Positions 51,844-60,545 of a DNA stretch of 64,000 nt are shown piece after piece; the first letter of the stretch is position 1; each line of letters begins with the position of its first letter. Both the position numbers and the translations under genes were made by a program. The notes below the pieces were generated by a model that did no database searches, was not told where the DNA came from, and worked only from the letters and a program-made list of their open reading frames with translations. The DNA comes from Burkholderia sp. WP9 (lineage in GTDB: Bacteria > Pseudomonadota > Gammaproteobacteria > Burkholderiales > Burkholderiaceae), in contig NZ_FNTG01000002.1 of the NCBI RefSeq assembly GCF_900104795.1, positions 744,001-808,000 of the forward strand, given 5' to 3'.

Positions 51844-53259
51844 TCAATACGCATTCCGATGCCGCAACCCCTTCACCACCGTCGCAAACACAATCCGCAT
51901 ATCCAACCCAAACGACCAGTTACGCAAGTAGTACAGATCGTGTTCCACCCGTGCCTGCATCTTTTCAACCCGATCCGTCTCTCCGCGAAAACCATTGACT
52001 TGAGCCCACCCGGTAATACCCGGCTTGATCCGGTACCGATGGATATAACCGTCGACGATGCCGCGATACTCGTCATCGTGTTCGATCGCGTGGGGCCGCG
52101 GCCCCACCACCGACATCTCCCCGCGCAGCACATTCAGAAACTGCGGCAATTCATCGAGACTCGTGCGACGCAAGAACGCGCCCACGCGAGTGACACGCGG
52201 ATCGCCACGCGTAGCCTGACGAACGACACCGGTGCGCGCCGCGTGCTTGCGCATGGAGCGAAACTTGTAGATGCGAAACACACGTCCGTCCGCGCCCTTG
52301 CGCCGCTGGGTGAACAACACCGGCCCCTCCGACGTCGCCTTGACGGCCACTGCAATCGTCACCATCACCGGCGCCAACGCGAGCAACGCCGTGAGCGCGA
52401 ACAGCCGGTCGAAAACCGCCTTCTGAACCAACGCGTACGGAGTCATCGGCGATGCCATCAGATTGATGGCCGGCGTGCCAATCAGATCGACCACGTTCCG
52501 ATCGAACATCGCAAGACTGCGTACATCAGGAATGAAGCGCACGTTGACCAGGTCGCCGCTGAATTCGTCGAGGATCCGCAGCATGGTGTCCTCCTCTGAC
52601 ATGGATAGCGCGAGCCACACTTCTTCGACCTGCTCACAGCGTACCCAGTCCGCGAATTCGGGCAGACACCCGAACGACGGCAAGCCCGGAAAATCAGCCT
52701 CGTTCCCCTGCCGCGTGTTGAACGTGGCAACCATCCGGAAGCCCGCTTCCGGCGAGCGCACGATATTGGCGATCACACGGTCGCGATGCGCGCCGACGCC
52801 CACCACCGCCACCGTGCGCAGGTTGCCTCCCGCCCGCCTCATGCGGCCGAGTACCGCATGCACCAGCAGTCGCGAAACGACCAGCCCAACCGCCGTGATC
52901 GCGGTCCAACTCACGCACCAGAGCCGCGACACTGATGCAGCACGGTGAAGCAGGAACAACATGGCAAGTCCGCAAACCTGCACCGCGATCCAGCCGAATA
53001 CGATGTTGAAACTCAAACGCCATTTCGACCGGCCGCGCCACGAGTCGTACACGCCGAACCATGGCAACAGCACAATGGCAAACGCCATATCGAACGCGAC
53101 GAACGCACCCTCGAAAATCGACAGACCCGGACGAGGCACGAACGCGAGCGAGGCCAACGACGCGCCCAACGCAATCAACATCACGTCGAGCAGGCGCGCC
53201 AACATGCTGTCCACGTCCGCTAAATTCCGGCCGGCGGGTTGACGAATTGCCGTTCGCAT
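51844..53259 (-). CDS. Undecaprenyl-phosphate sugar-1-phosphate transferase (WcaJ/BceB-like)
   Basis: The 471-residue priming glycosyltransferase that starts repeat-unit synthesis on undecaprenyl phosphate. The N-terminal half has four membrane helices and a CoA-binding-like domain (VAVVGVGAHRDRVIANI). The C-terminal catalytic domain shows DRLFALTALLALAPVM, FTQRRKGADGRVFRIYKFRSM, VGAFLRRTSLDELPQFLNVLRGEMSVVGPRP and RYRIKPGITGWAQVNGFRGET. Family members transfer glucose- or galactose-1-phosphate. GAGG lies before the ATG (MRTAIRQPAG). First gene of the operon. Confidence 0.95.
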   Translation of the reverse strand: MRTAIRQPAGRNLADVDSMLARLLDVMLIALGASLASLAFVPRPGLSIFEGAFVAFDMAFAIVLLPWFGVYDSWRGRSKWRLSFNIVFGWIAVQVCGLAMLFLLHRAASVSRLWCVSWTAITAVGLVVSRLLVHAVLGRMRRAGGNLRTVAVVGVGAHRDRVIANIVRSPEAGFRMVATFNTRQGNEADFPGLPSFGCLPEFADWVRCEQVEEVWLALSMSEEDTMLRILDEFSGDLVNVRFIPDVRSLAMFDRNVVDLIGTPAINLMASPMTPYALVQKAVFDRLFALTALLALAPVMVTIAVAVKATSEGPVLFTQRRKGADGRVFRIYKFRSMRKHAARTGVVRQATRGDPRVTRVGAFLRRTSLDELPQFLNVLRGEMSVVGPRPHAIEHDDEYRGIVDGYIHRYRIKPGITGWAQVNGFRGETDRVEKMQARVEHDLYYLRNWSFGLDMRIVFATVVKGLRHRNAY

Positions 53260-53721
53260 GGACCTCGCCCTAACACGCGTGAGGGTCGCGGCGCCGGGCA
53301 CCAGCTTCCACGCCATGCAGACGGGTCTGCGGTGCCACATGCGCGAACGTGACGGAATAGTCCAAAGCAGTCCTCGGCCTCATGGCATCGCCCTCAATAC
53401 AGTTCATTTGCAATGCCGACTGAATGCATCACTTTTCAAAGAGATCGCATTCTGCCTCCATCAAGATCGTCCAAAGATGGGAAATTTCCCAACTCGTCAC
53501 AGCATTCGTCAGCTTGGAAATCCAATCTTTGGGAACGACTCTGAATTCTCCAAAACAGTCCGGTTTCTGGTCGTCCATAACCTATCCCTAATGGACTCGT
53601 TGAGAAACTTTAACTATCTGCAATCGTCTCCTCCCCTTATGCTCGAACAGTGACCCGCAAACCGTGTACGGCGAGAAACGGCACCGGGCAGGAGACTATT
53701 CATCGTCAGAGGAGCGGCATC
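53260..53721. other. Divergent promoter region upstream of the exopolysaccharide operon
   Basis: About 460 AT-richer bases. No gene is supported. It holds a nested group of inverted repeats between 53471 and 53532 (listed next) and, at 53600-53650, AT-rich DNA before the rightward reductase gene. Confidence 0.5.
53471..53532. promoter_or_regulatory. Nested palindromes, candidate operator for the exopolysaccharide operon
   Basis: Three symmetric elements lie within 62 bp: TGGGAAATTTCCCA (53478-53491, perfect), TTGGAAATCCAA (53514-53525, 5-bp arms) and outer arms CCAAAGAT (53471-53478) with ATCTTTGG (53525-53532). The spacing suits a cooperative regulator or a looped operator about 210 bp before the first gene. 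The regulator is unknown. Confidence 0.45.
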
Positions 53722-54699
53722 ATGAAGATCTGTATCTTCGGAGCAGGAGCGATTGGCGGCTTGATGGGTGTGCAGCTGGCACGCGCCGGCGCGGATGTGA
53801 GTTTCGTCGCGCGCGGCGCGCATCTGGCTGCCATGCGCGAACACGGAGCGCGTCTGATCATGGACGGCGAGACGTTCAGCGCGCCGGTACGCTGCACGTC
53901 CGATCCGCGCGAACTCGGCGTGCAGGACTTCGTGATCATTACGCTGAAAGCGCATTCGCTGCCCGGCGTGGTCGATGCGATGCAGCCGCTGCTCGGCAAA
54001 CACACGGCGATCGTCACGGGCGTCAACGGCATACCGTATTGGTACTTCTACCAACACGGCGGCCGATTCGCCGGCACGCGGCTCGCGAGCGTCGACCCCG
54101 ACGGCGGTCAATGGACAAAGCTCGGCCCTGAACGGGCGATCGGCTGCGTGCTGTATCCCGCCGCCGAAATCGTCGAACCCGGCGTCATCAAGCATGTGTA
54201 CGGCAAGAAGTTCCCGATTGGCGAGCCAAGCGGAGAACGCACGCCGCGCATTCAGCAATTGCACGAGATCATGCAAGCGGCCGGTTTCGAAGCGCCGATT
54301 CGCGACAATATCCGCGACGAAATCTGGCTCAAGCTATGGGGCAACCTGTGCTTCAACCCGATCAGCGCATTGACGCACGCCACGCTCGACGTGCTCACCA
54401 GCGACCCCGGCACCCGTGCGGTATCGCGCACGATGATGCTGGAAGCCAAGCGCATTGCGGATCAGTTCGGCGTGCACTTTCGCGTCGATGTGGAAAAGCG
54501 TATCGACGGCGCGGGCGCGGTCGGCGCGCATAAGACCTCGACGCTGGTCGACCTGGAGAATCGTCGTCCAATGGAGATCGATCCGCTGTTGACGGTGGTA
54601 CAGGAAATGGGCCGCCTCGTCGCCGAGCCCACGCCGACTATCGATGTCGTACTGGCGCTCATCAAACTGCGTGAGCGGATGGCATTGCAGGGAGAGTGA
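53722..54699 (+). CDS. 2-dehydropantoate 2-reductase family protein (PanE/ApbA-like)
   Basis: A 325-residue NADPH-dependent reductase. It has the N-terminal Rossmann motif MKICIFGAGAIGGLMGVQLARAGADVSFVAR. KAHSLPGV contains the conserved catalytic-region Lys, and EIWLKLWGNLCFNPISALTHATLD is the C-terminal helical signature. PanE makes pantoate for CoA, but the family has several paralogues acting on other 2-ketoacids, and the genomic neighbours here are oxidative rather than pantothenate genes. AGAGGAG precedes the ATG. A strong terminator follows. Confidence 0.87.
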   Translation: MKICIFGAGAIGGLMGVQLARAGADVSFVARGAHLAAMREHGARLIMDGETFSAPVRCTSDPRELGVQDFVIITLKAHSLPGVVDAMQPLLGKHTAIVTGVNGIPYWYFYQHGGRFAGTRLASVDPDGGQWTKLGPERAIGCVLYPAAEIVEPGVIKHVYGKKFPIGEPSGERTPRIQQLHEIMQAAGFEAPIRDNIRDEIWLKLWGNLCFNPISALTHATLDVLTSDPGTRAVSRTMMLEAKRIADQFGVHFRVDVEKRIDGAGAVGAHKTSTLVDLENRRPMEIDPLLTVVQEMGRLVAEPTPTIDVVLALIKLRERMALQGE

Positions 54700-54741
54700 G
54701 GCCTGGAAACACGATCTCGCCGTTGAACGACTGCAAGCAAA

Positions 54742-54782
54742 AGAGGATCGAACGCCATGCGCGTTCGATCCTCTTTCCTTTA
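54742..54782 (+). terminator. Strong intrinsic terminator after the reductase gene
   Basis: A perfect 14-bp stem, AGAGGATCGAACGC / GCGTTCGATCCTCT (54742-54774, 5-nt loop), then TTTCCTTT. It lies between convergent genes. Confidence 0.9.
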
Positions 54783-54800
54783 GCGACCACTTGTTACCAC

Positions 54801-54849
54801 TGGTCGCTACTGGTCGCTACTGGTCGCTACTGGTCGCTACTGGTCGATA
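54801..54849. repeat. 10-bp tandem repeat TGGTCGCTAC at the aldehyde dehydrogenase stop
   Basis: Four exact copies (54801-54840) and a fifth, partial and diverged (TGGTCGATA), which is part of the coding end of the aldehyde dehydrogenase (its AIDQ-stop). An inverted copy, TAGCGACCA, lies at 54781-54789. The array grew from the coding 3' end. Confidence 0.95.
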
Positions 54850-56291
54850 GCGAGCCACACGGCTTTAGGCTCGGTGAAGTTTTCAATCGCGACGTCGCCG
54901 TGTTCGCGGCCGAACCCGGAGTCGCCGGAGCCTCCCCACGGCAGGCGCACATCGGTGTAGCCGTAAGTGTTGATCCACACGGTGCCCGCCTTCAGATCGC
55001 GCGCAACCCGATGCACGCGGCCGATATCCGCGCTCCACACGCCCGCGGCGAGGCTATACAGCGTGCCATTGGCGATCCGTATCGCGTCGGCTTCGTCGTT
55101 GAATCGAATCACGCTCGCCACCGGACCGAAAATCTCCTCCTGCGAAATGCGCATCTCATGCTCGACGTTGGCGAAGACAGTCGGCTCGACAAAGAAGCCG
55201 CGCTCGCCCACTCGCGCGCCGCCGGTCACAAGCGACGCTCCTTCGGAGCGCCCTGTTTCGACATAGCCCAACACCGTCTTCATTTGCGCCGCGGAGATGA
55301 GCGGCCCCATGGACGTATCTCGCGCCGACGGATCGCCGACCTTGATCGACTTCGCGCGAGCGGCGAGGCGCTCGACCACCTCGTCGTACACATCGCGATG
55401 GGCGAGAATGCGCGAGCCTGCCGAACACACCTGACCGGTGTTGAAGAAGATCCCCGCCGCCGCGGCGCGCACCGCATTGTCGAGATTGGCATCCGGGAAA
55501 ATCAGGTTGGCCGATTTACCGCCGAGTTCCAGCGTGACGCGCTTGAAGTTGCCGGCCGCGCCTTGCAGAATGCCGCGCCCCACGGCAGGCGAACCCGTGA
55601 ACGTCACCTTGTCGACGCCCGGATGCGCGACCAGCGCATCGCCGACCACGCGTCCCTTGCCCGTGACGATATTCAGCACACCCGGCGGCACGCCCGCTTC
55701 GAGTGCCAGTTCGCCGATGCGCAATGCGCTCAGCGGCGTGATCTCAGCGGGTTTGACGATCAGCGTACAGCCACACGCCAGCGCAGGCGCGATCTTCCAC
55801 ATGCCGATCATCAGCGGGAAATTCCACGGCACGATCGCGGCGACCACGCCAACGGGTTCACGCAACGTGTATGTCAATGCATCGGGGCGCACCGGCACGA
55901 CCTGGCCGTTGATCTTGTCGCACCAGCCTGCGTAGTATTCGAGCGTATCGATCGCGGCCGGAATGTCCTGGCGCATGACCGCGGCGATCGGCTTGCCGGC
56001 GTCGAGGCTCTCGAGCGCGGCCAGTTCTTCGAGATTCGCGCGCATCAGCGCGGCGAACCGCATCAGAATGCGGCCGCGCTCAGCGGTTCGTATCGCGTTC
56101 CATACTTTCAATGCGGCACGCGCCGCGTGCACTGCCGTGTCCACGTCGGCGGAGCTGCCTTGTGCAACCAGTGCGATCGGCTCTTCGGTGGCGGGGTTGA
56201 TGTCGACGGAATATTCGCCGGTGCCGGGCGGCAAGCGCTTGCCGTCGATAAGCAGATCATGGCGCCTGAGGTCGGTTTCAGTTTCCATCAT
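54837..56291 (-). CDS. Aldehyde dehydrogenase (betaine-aldehyde/gamma-aminobutyraldehyde type)
   Basis: A 484-residue NAD(P)-dependent aldehyde dehydrogenase. The signature elements are VPWNFPLMIGMWKIAPALACGCT (cofactor and oxyanion region), FTGSPAVGRGI, LELGGKSANLIF (catalytic Glu) and FNTGQVCSAGSR (catalytic Cys). EEIFGPV and the C-terminal GREHGDVAIENFTEPKAVWL complete it. Substrate not assigned. AAGGAG precedes the two adjacent ATGs. It is followed upstream by a same-strand LysR gene 77 bp away. Confidence 0.93.
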   Translation of the reverse strand: MMETETDLRRHDLLIDGKRLPPGTGEYSVDINPATEEPIALVAQGSSADVDTAVHAARAALKVWNAIRTAERGRILMRFAALMRANLEELAALESLDAGKPIAAVMRQDIPAAIDTLEYYAGWCDKINGQVVPVRPDALTYTLREPVGVVAAIVPWNFPLMIGMWKIAPALACGCTLIVKPAEITPLSALRIGELALEAGVPPGVLNIVTGKGRVVGDALVAHPGVDKVTFTGSPAVGRGILQGAAGNFKRVTLELGGKSANLIFPDANLDNAVRAAAAGIFFNTGQVCSAGSRILAHRDVYDEVVERLAARAKSIKVGDPSARDTSMGPLISAAQMKTVLGYVETGRSEGASLVTGGARVGERGFFVEPTVFANVEHEMRISQEEIFGPVASVIRFNDEADAIRIANGTLYSLAAGVWSADIGRVHRVARDLKAGTVWINTYGYTDVRLPWGGSGDSGFGREHGDVAIENFTEPKAVWLAIDQ

Positions 56292-56368
56292 GAAGCTCCT
56301 TGCTTGAGATGCTGGCTGAGATGTTGCATGGGCTGAATGCTTGCGAACCGGTTTGGGATGAGGGCTGA

Positions 56369-57352
56369 CTAGGGCTCGTGGAGTACGGCGCCGTCGCGCG
56401 CAACGGTCATCCCCGTTCGCATTGCGGAAATGGATGGCTGAGCGTCGGCGGCGTCTGAAGGCGCGCCGGCTGGCGCGGAAAACTGTGCCCACGCCGCCGC
56501 GGCGTTGGGCCTCAGGGAACGGTTGCGGCGATGCACGAGCAGCGTCGTCAGACTCATCCCCGGCTCGAGCGGCCGGCTAACGAGTGACGTGCCCACTGCG
56601 GGCCAATGCGCGTCGATGGGTAATATGCCGACGCCGAGCCCCAGTTCGACCATGCGCAACACTGCCGCGACATGCCCGAACTCCTGCACCGGCCGGCGCT
56701 TCACGCCGTTCGTATTGAAGGCGAGTTCGAGCGCCGCGCGCACACCCGTATCGGCATTCAGCGTAACGAGCGCCCATTCGTGCAACGCGCTCCACGCAAC
56801 GGTCGCATGGCGTGCAAGCGGATGCGCGGGCGGCATCACCGCGTGGAGCGGGGTCGTGAAAACGACTTGCGCGTGCAACAGATCGCCGGCGAGCGGCTCG
56901 GCGAGCGAGACCACGCCGAAGTCCACTTCGCCTTGCTCGACGCTCGCGAGCACACCGCTTTGCGGCTGATCCCTGACGGAGACGATCAGCTCGGGAAAAG
57001 CCGCCGCGCATCGCGCGAGCCCTTGGGCCACCCAGCTCGACGACAACACCGGATTGCTCGCCAGCACCACCACGCCGGTATGCCCGTCGTAAGCGGCTCG
57101 CTCTTCACGCAGCGTCAGGTCGATTTCATCGAGCAGCCGGCCAATCCTTCGTTCGAGACTCGCGCCCGCATGAGTCAGTTCGACCTGGCGGGTAGTGCGG
57201 TCGAATAGTTTAAGTTCGACCGCTTCTTCGAGTTCACGGATACAACGGCTCACCGCCGATTGCGTCAACTCGAACTCACGCGCCGCGCGCGTGAAACTCC
57301 GCTCACGCGCAACGGCGACGAACACCTTGAGTTGCTGCAACGATACATTCAT
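56369..57352 (-). CDS. LysR family transcriptional regulator
   Basis: A 327-residue regulator with the winged-helix segment LQQLKVFVAVARERSFTRAAREFELTQSAVSRCIRELE and a LysR substrate-binding domain (HTGVVVLASNPVLSSSWVAQGL, VDFGVVSLAEPLA, GLGVGILPID). It is placed between the aldehyde dehydrogenase and the OxlT-like transporter, same strand, and may regulate either. The effector is unknown. Confidence 0.93.
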   Translation of the reverse strand: MNVSLQQLKVFVAVARERSFTRAAREFELTQSAVSRCIRELEEAVELKLFDRTTRQVELTHAGASLERRIGRLLDEIDLTLREERAAYDGHTGVVVLASNPVLSSSWVAQGLARCAAAFPELIVSVRDQPQSGVLASVEQGEVDFGVVSLAEPLAGDLLHAQVVFTTPLHAVMPPAHPLARHATVAWSALHEWALVTLNADTGVRAALELAFNTNGVKRRPVQEFGHVAAVLRMVELGLGVGILPIDAHWPAVGTSLVSRPLEPGMSLTTLLVHRRNRSLRPNAAAAWAQFSAPAGAPSDAADAQPSISAMRTGMTVARDGAVLHEP

Positions 57353-57382
57353 GACGTCACTGCCGGGCGCGGGCCGCTCACC

Positions 57383-58726
57383 CTATTCTCCTGTCTGCTC
57401 AGGCCAGTGACTCAGCCGCGAGGCCTTGCCCGTGCCGGCAACCGCCAGCACACCCTGAGGCTCATTGTGCGTTTCGATCCAGCGTGAGCGCATCGGGGCG
57501 AGTATGAACTTCGCGGAGATGCCCGCGGCGATCGTCACGACGGCGGAAACGATGAAGACGAGGCTCCAGCCGCCCGTCGCCGACAGCACTGAAGCAATCG
57601 GCACCAGCAGCGAAGCCGTGCCCTTCGCGGTGTACAAGGTACCCGCATTGGCAGCCGCATATTTGCTGCCGAAGGTATCGGCACAGATCGCCGGGAAGAT
57701 CGAGAAGATTTCGCCCCAGAAAAGGAAGATCAACGCGGCGAACGTCATGAACGCATACGGGTTGGTGCCGTACTGCATCAAGCCGAGCAACGCCAAACCC
57801 TCGCCGATAAAGATCACGAACATGGTGTTTTCACGGCCGAGCTTGTCGGAGATGAAGCCGCACAACGGACGCGTAAAACCGTTGCAGACGTTGTCGATGG
57901 AAAGCGTGGCGGTCAGGAGCGGCAAGGTCATACCGAAGATCGTCATCGGAATGCGTGCGAGGCCCCAGTCTTTCGCAATCGGACCGATCTGCGCGGTGGC
58001 CATCAGACCGCCCGCGGCCACCGCCACGAACGAGACGTAGATCACCCAGAACACCGGCGTTTTGATCATCTGACCCGGCGTGAAGTCCACCTTCGAAACG
58101 GCGAACTTCTTCTTCGGTGCGGGTTGCTGGCGCAGGTTCGGCTTCTTCAACAGCAGTGCGAGCGCCAGAATGCATCCGCCTTGCAGAATGCCGAAGAAGA
58201 AGAACGTGTGCTCATAGCCCGAACGCGTAATCATGTTGGCAATCGGAATCACCGTCACCGCCGCGCCCGCGCCGAAGCCCGCAGCCGTGAGACCTGCGGC
58301 AAGACCGCGCCGGTCGGGAAACCATTTCAACGCATTGCCCACGCAGGTGCCATACACGCCACCCGCGCCGATCCCGGCGATGACCGCGGAAACATACAGC
58401 ATCGGCAAGGTCGTGGCATATGAGTTCATCACCCATGCAATGCCCGCGCATATCGCTCCGCCCGCGACCACGGGCCGAGGCCCGAACCGATCGACCAGCC
58501 AGCCTTCGAGCGGCACGAGCCACGTCTCAGTCAGAATGAAGATTGCAAACGCAAGTTGAATCGACGCTTCGCCCCAGTGATGCCGCGCGTTCATCGGGGT
58601 GACGAACAACGTCCAGGCGTATTGAAGATTGGCGACCAGTGCCATGCACACCATGCCGATGACGAGTTGCCACCAACGGTTCGCCCAAAACACCCGGGCC
58701 TTGGTCTGCTGAGTGAATTCGTCCAT
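57383..58726 (-). CDS. oxlT: Oxalate/formate antiporter-like MFS transporter
   Basis: A 447-residue major facilitator with twelve membrane segments. NLQYAWTLFVTPMNARHHWGEASIQLAFAIFILTETWLVPLEGWLVDRFGPR and GTCVGNALKWFPDRRGLAAGLTAAGFGAGAAVTVIP are OxlT-family features. GKTxxNP-like elements in the second half include YTAKGTASLLVPIAS, where a Lys in a membrane segment (as the Lys in OxlT helix XI) binds the dicarboxylate. Neighbouring frc supports oxalate. The ATG 15 bp inside a GTG start is chosen for its GGAG. Divergent from a LysR gene. Confidence 0.88.
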   Translation of the reverse strand: MDEFTQQTKARVFWANRWWQLVIGMVCMALVANLQYAWTLFVTPMNARHHWGEASIQLAFAIFILTETWLVPLEGWLVDRFGPRPVVAGGAICAGIAWVMNSYATTLPMLYVSAVIAGIGAGGVYGTCVGNALKWFPDRRGLAAGLTAAGFGAGAAVTVIPIANMITRSGYEHTFFFFGILQGGCILALALLLKKPNLRQQPAPKKKFAVSKVDFTPGQMIKTPVFWVIYVSFVAVAAGGLMATAQIGPIAKDWGLARIPMTIFGMTLPLLTATLSIDNVCNGFTRPLCGFISDKLGRENTMFVIFIGEGLALLGLMQYGTNPYAFMTFAALIFLFWGEIFSIFPAICADTFGSKYAAANAGTLYTAKGTASLLVPIASVLSATGGWSLVFIVSAVVTIAAGISAKFILAPMRSRWIETHNEPQGVLAVAGTGKASRLSHWPEQTGE

Positions 58727-59133
58727 GAGCCTTGTCTCCACTATTTATTTAGTGCAGCCGACCAACGTCCCGATGGAAGTCCCTTCGATGACGCGCCGGA
58801 CTGTATACATCCCACCTTATGGTTGTGCCCCGAAAAGCCGTGCTTCCGGGAATATCTGATATTTGCGTCTTTAATCCGTTGCTTTAAAAATCCACCCGCT
58901 TAATTCATCGCATTCTGAAAATACTTTATTCCGATCAATTAAAACTTCGCATTGCGACGAGGCTGTCGCCGCCGGTCCACAAGGCCTGAAATCCAAGCGT
59001 TAACCCGAGTACTTCACCCACCGATCTGGCGGCATTTCCGCTTTCTTATACAGAGTCATGCTAGGGTCATTGCTGAATTACTAATAATTAAAGTTTGTTA
59101 TTATGTTGATTCACGTTTGCTTATACATCGGCC
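58727..59133. other. Divergent promoter region between oxlT and a LysR gene
   Basis: About 400 bp, AT-rich towards the LysR gene. It contains TGTATACA (58802-58809) and AATAT-CTG-ATATT near 58855, and an AT-rich block at 59075-59103 just before the LysR start with T-N11-A-like elements. These could be operators for the divergent genes. No gene supported. Confidence 0.4.
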
Positions 59134-60081
59134 ATGACGATGCGAAATGCGACTCTGCGACAACTGAAGGTTTTCGAAACGGTGGCGCGCCACCTGAGCT
59201 TCTCGCGCGCCGCCGAGGAATTGCATCTCACGCAGCCGGCCGTCTCCACTCAGGTCCGGCAACTCGAAGAACATGCCGGGCTGCCGCTGTTCGAACAACT
59301 CGGCAAAAAAATCTATCTGACGCCGGCGGGCACCGAAATGCTTCACTACAGCCGCGCGATCATCCAGCAATTCCACGAAGTCGACGAGGCGATGAGTCAG
59401 CTCAAGGGCGTCTCCGGCGGCAAGCTGAACGTCGCGGTGATCAGCGCGGGCGACTACTTCTTTCCGCGACTGCTGGCCGAATTCACGCGCCGCTATTCGG
59501 GTGTCGTGCTCAATCTCGCCGTGCACAACCGCGAGGAGCTGCTGCATCAGCTCGCTACCAACCAGACCGATCTCGCGGTAATGGTGCGCCCGCCCCACGA
59601 AACCGACGCGACCAACGAGCCGTTCGCGCCGCACCCGTACGTGATCGTGGCGGCGCCCACGCATCCGCTCGCGCATAAGCGCAACATCAAGATCGGCCAG
59701 TTGGCGAATGAAGCCTTCATCGTGCGGGAACGCGGCTCGGACACATGGAATTCGATGGAAGAAGGTTTCGCCGGGCGCCTTGCCAACCTCAAGATCGCCA
59801 TGGAGATCAAGAGCACCGAGACGATCAAGCAGGCTGTGATCGCGGGCATGGGCATCGCCTTTCTGTCCGCGCATACGATCAGCCTCGAACTGCAACTCGG
59901 TCATCTGGTCGTGCTCGATGTCGAGAGCTTTCCGGTCATGCTCAACTGGTACGTGGTGCACCGCAAGAACAAGCGCCTGCCGCCGGTAGCGGTCGCCTTC
60001 AAGCGCTTCCTCATGGAAGAAGGCGCGAATCTGATCGAGAAGATCACGCGCGTCAGGGAATTGAGCGTGTATAAGCAGTAG
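59134..60081 (+). CDS. LysR family transcriptional regulator (CbbR-like)
   Basis: A 315-residue regulator. The helix-turn-helix region is LRQLKVFETVARHLSFSRAAEELHLTQPAVSTQVRQLEEHAG, and the effector domain has GKLNVAVISAGDYFFPRLLAEF, LAVMVRPPHE and GIAFLSAHTISLELQ. Overall it resembles CbbR-type regulators that respond to C1/CO2 metabolism. Its divergent placement next to oxlT suggests it controls oxalate transport or the downstream small gene. Oxalotrophy yields formate and CO2, which suits such a regulator (inference). Confidence 0.92.
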   Translation: MTMRNATLRQLKVFETVARHLSFSRAAEELHLTQPAVSTQVRQLEEHAGLPLFEQLGKKIYLTPAGTEMLHYSRAIIQQFHEVDEAMSQLKGVSGGKLNVAVISAGDYFFPRLLAEFTRRYSGVVLNLAVHNREELLHQLATNQTDLAVMVRPPHETDATNEPFAPHPYVIVAAPTHPLAHKRNIKIGQLANEAFIVRERGSDTWNSMEEGFAGRLANLKIAMEIKSTETIKQAVIAGMGIAFLSAHTISLELQLGHLVVLDVESFPVMLNWYVVHRKNKRLPPVAVAFKRFLMEEGANLIEKITRVRELSVYKQ

Positions 60082-60177
60082 GCTATGGAGAAGCAATAAA
60101 ACTTTAACTATTGAAAATTCATCAGGACTTCTATGCTGCAAGCGAGTTCCATCACTCGTCAGCCCAGGAGGCCGATC

Positions 60178-60483
60178 ATGAATCACGCTTCGGTTGAATC
60201 CCATGCCAGCGCGCACCCTGACCGTGCCGCTTCGATCCATCCCGACGATGCCCACCTGAGCGCGTACAACGCCGCTTTCAGCGATCTCGGCCTGCGTTTT
60301 CGCTGGGATCGCGCCACGCTCGACGTGCTCAAGGAATTCAACAGTGAAGCGGCCCGTATCACCGCCTATATCGAGCGGTTTCACTCCCATCTCCATCGTG
60401 CCTACGATACCGACTTCCTCGCTCAACTGATTCTGCACAAGAAGTCGCAGTACTTCAGCGAGTTCACGGCGACAGGCGACTGA
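60178..60483 (+). CDS. Hypothetical protein, 101 residues, in the oxalate region
   Basis: Not recognised. The sequence has a Ser/His/Asp-rich start and a helical core: LGLRFRWDRATLDVLKEFNSEAARITAYIERFHSHLHRAYDTDFLAQLILHKKSQYF. An ideal AGGAGG lies 6 bp before the ATG (MNHASVESH), so it is translated. It follows the LysR gene by about 100 bp on the same strand, possibly as a co-regulated target. Confidence 0.68.
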   Translation: MNHASVESHASAHPDRAASIHPDDAHLSAYNAAFSDLGLRFRWDRATLDVLKEFNSEAARITAYIERFHSHLHRAYDTDFLAQLILHKKSQYFSEFTATGD

Positions 60484-60545
60484 GAGCGTCGGCGGGATTT
60501 CGATCCCGCTACGCGTCGCGCTTGTCGTCAGACAGCTGCGTGCGT

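Noticed and set aside
41520..53259. Standard cepacian (bce) operon
   Set aside because: The first four genes fit, but WecC, a WecG-like transferase and a heparin-lyase-like enzyme indicate a different polymer.
58802..58809. LexA-like half site TGTATACA upstream of oxlT
   Set aside because: Lacks CTGT-N8-ACAG spacing; kept only as a generic palindrome in the intergenic entry.
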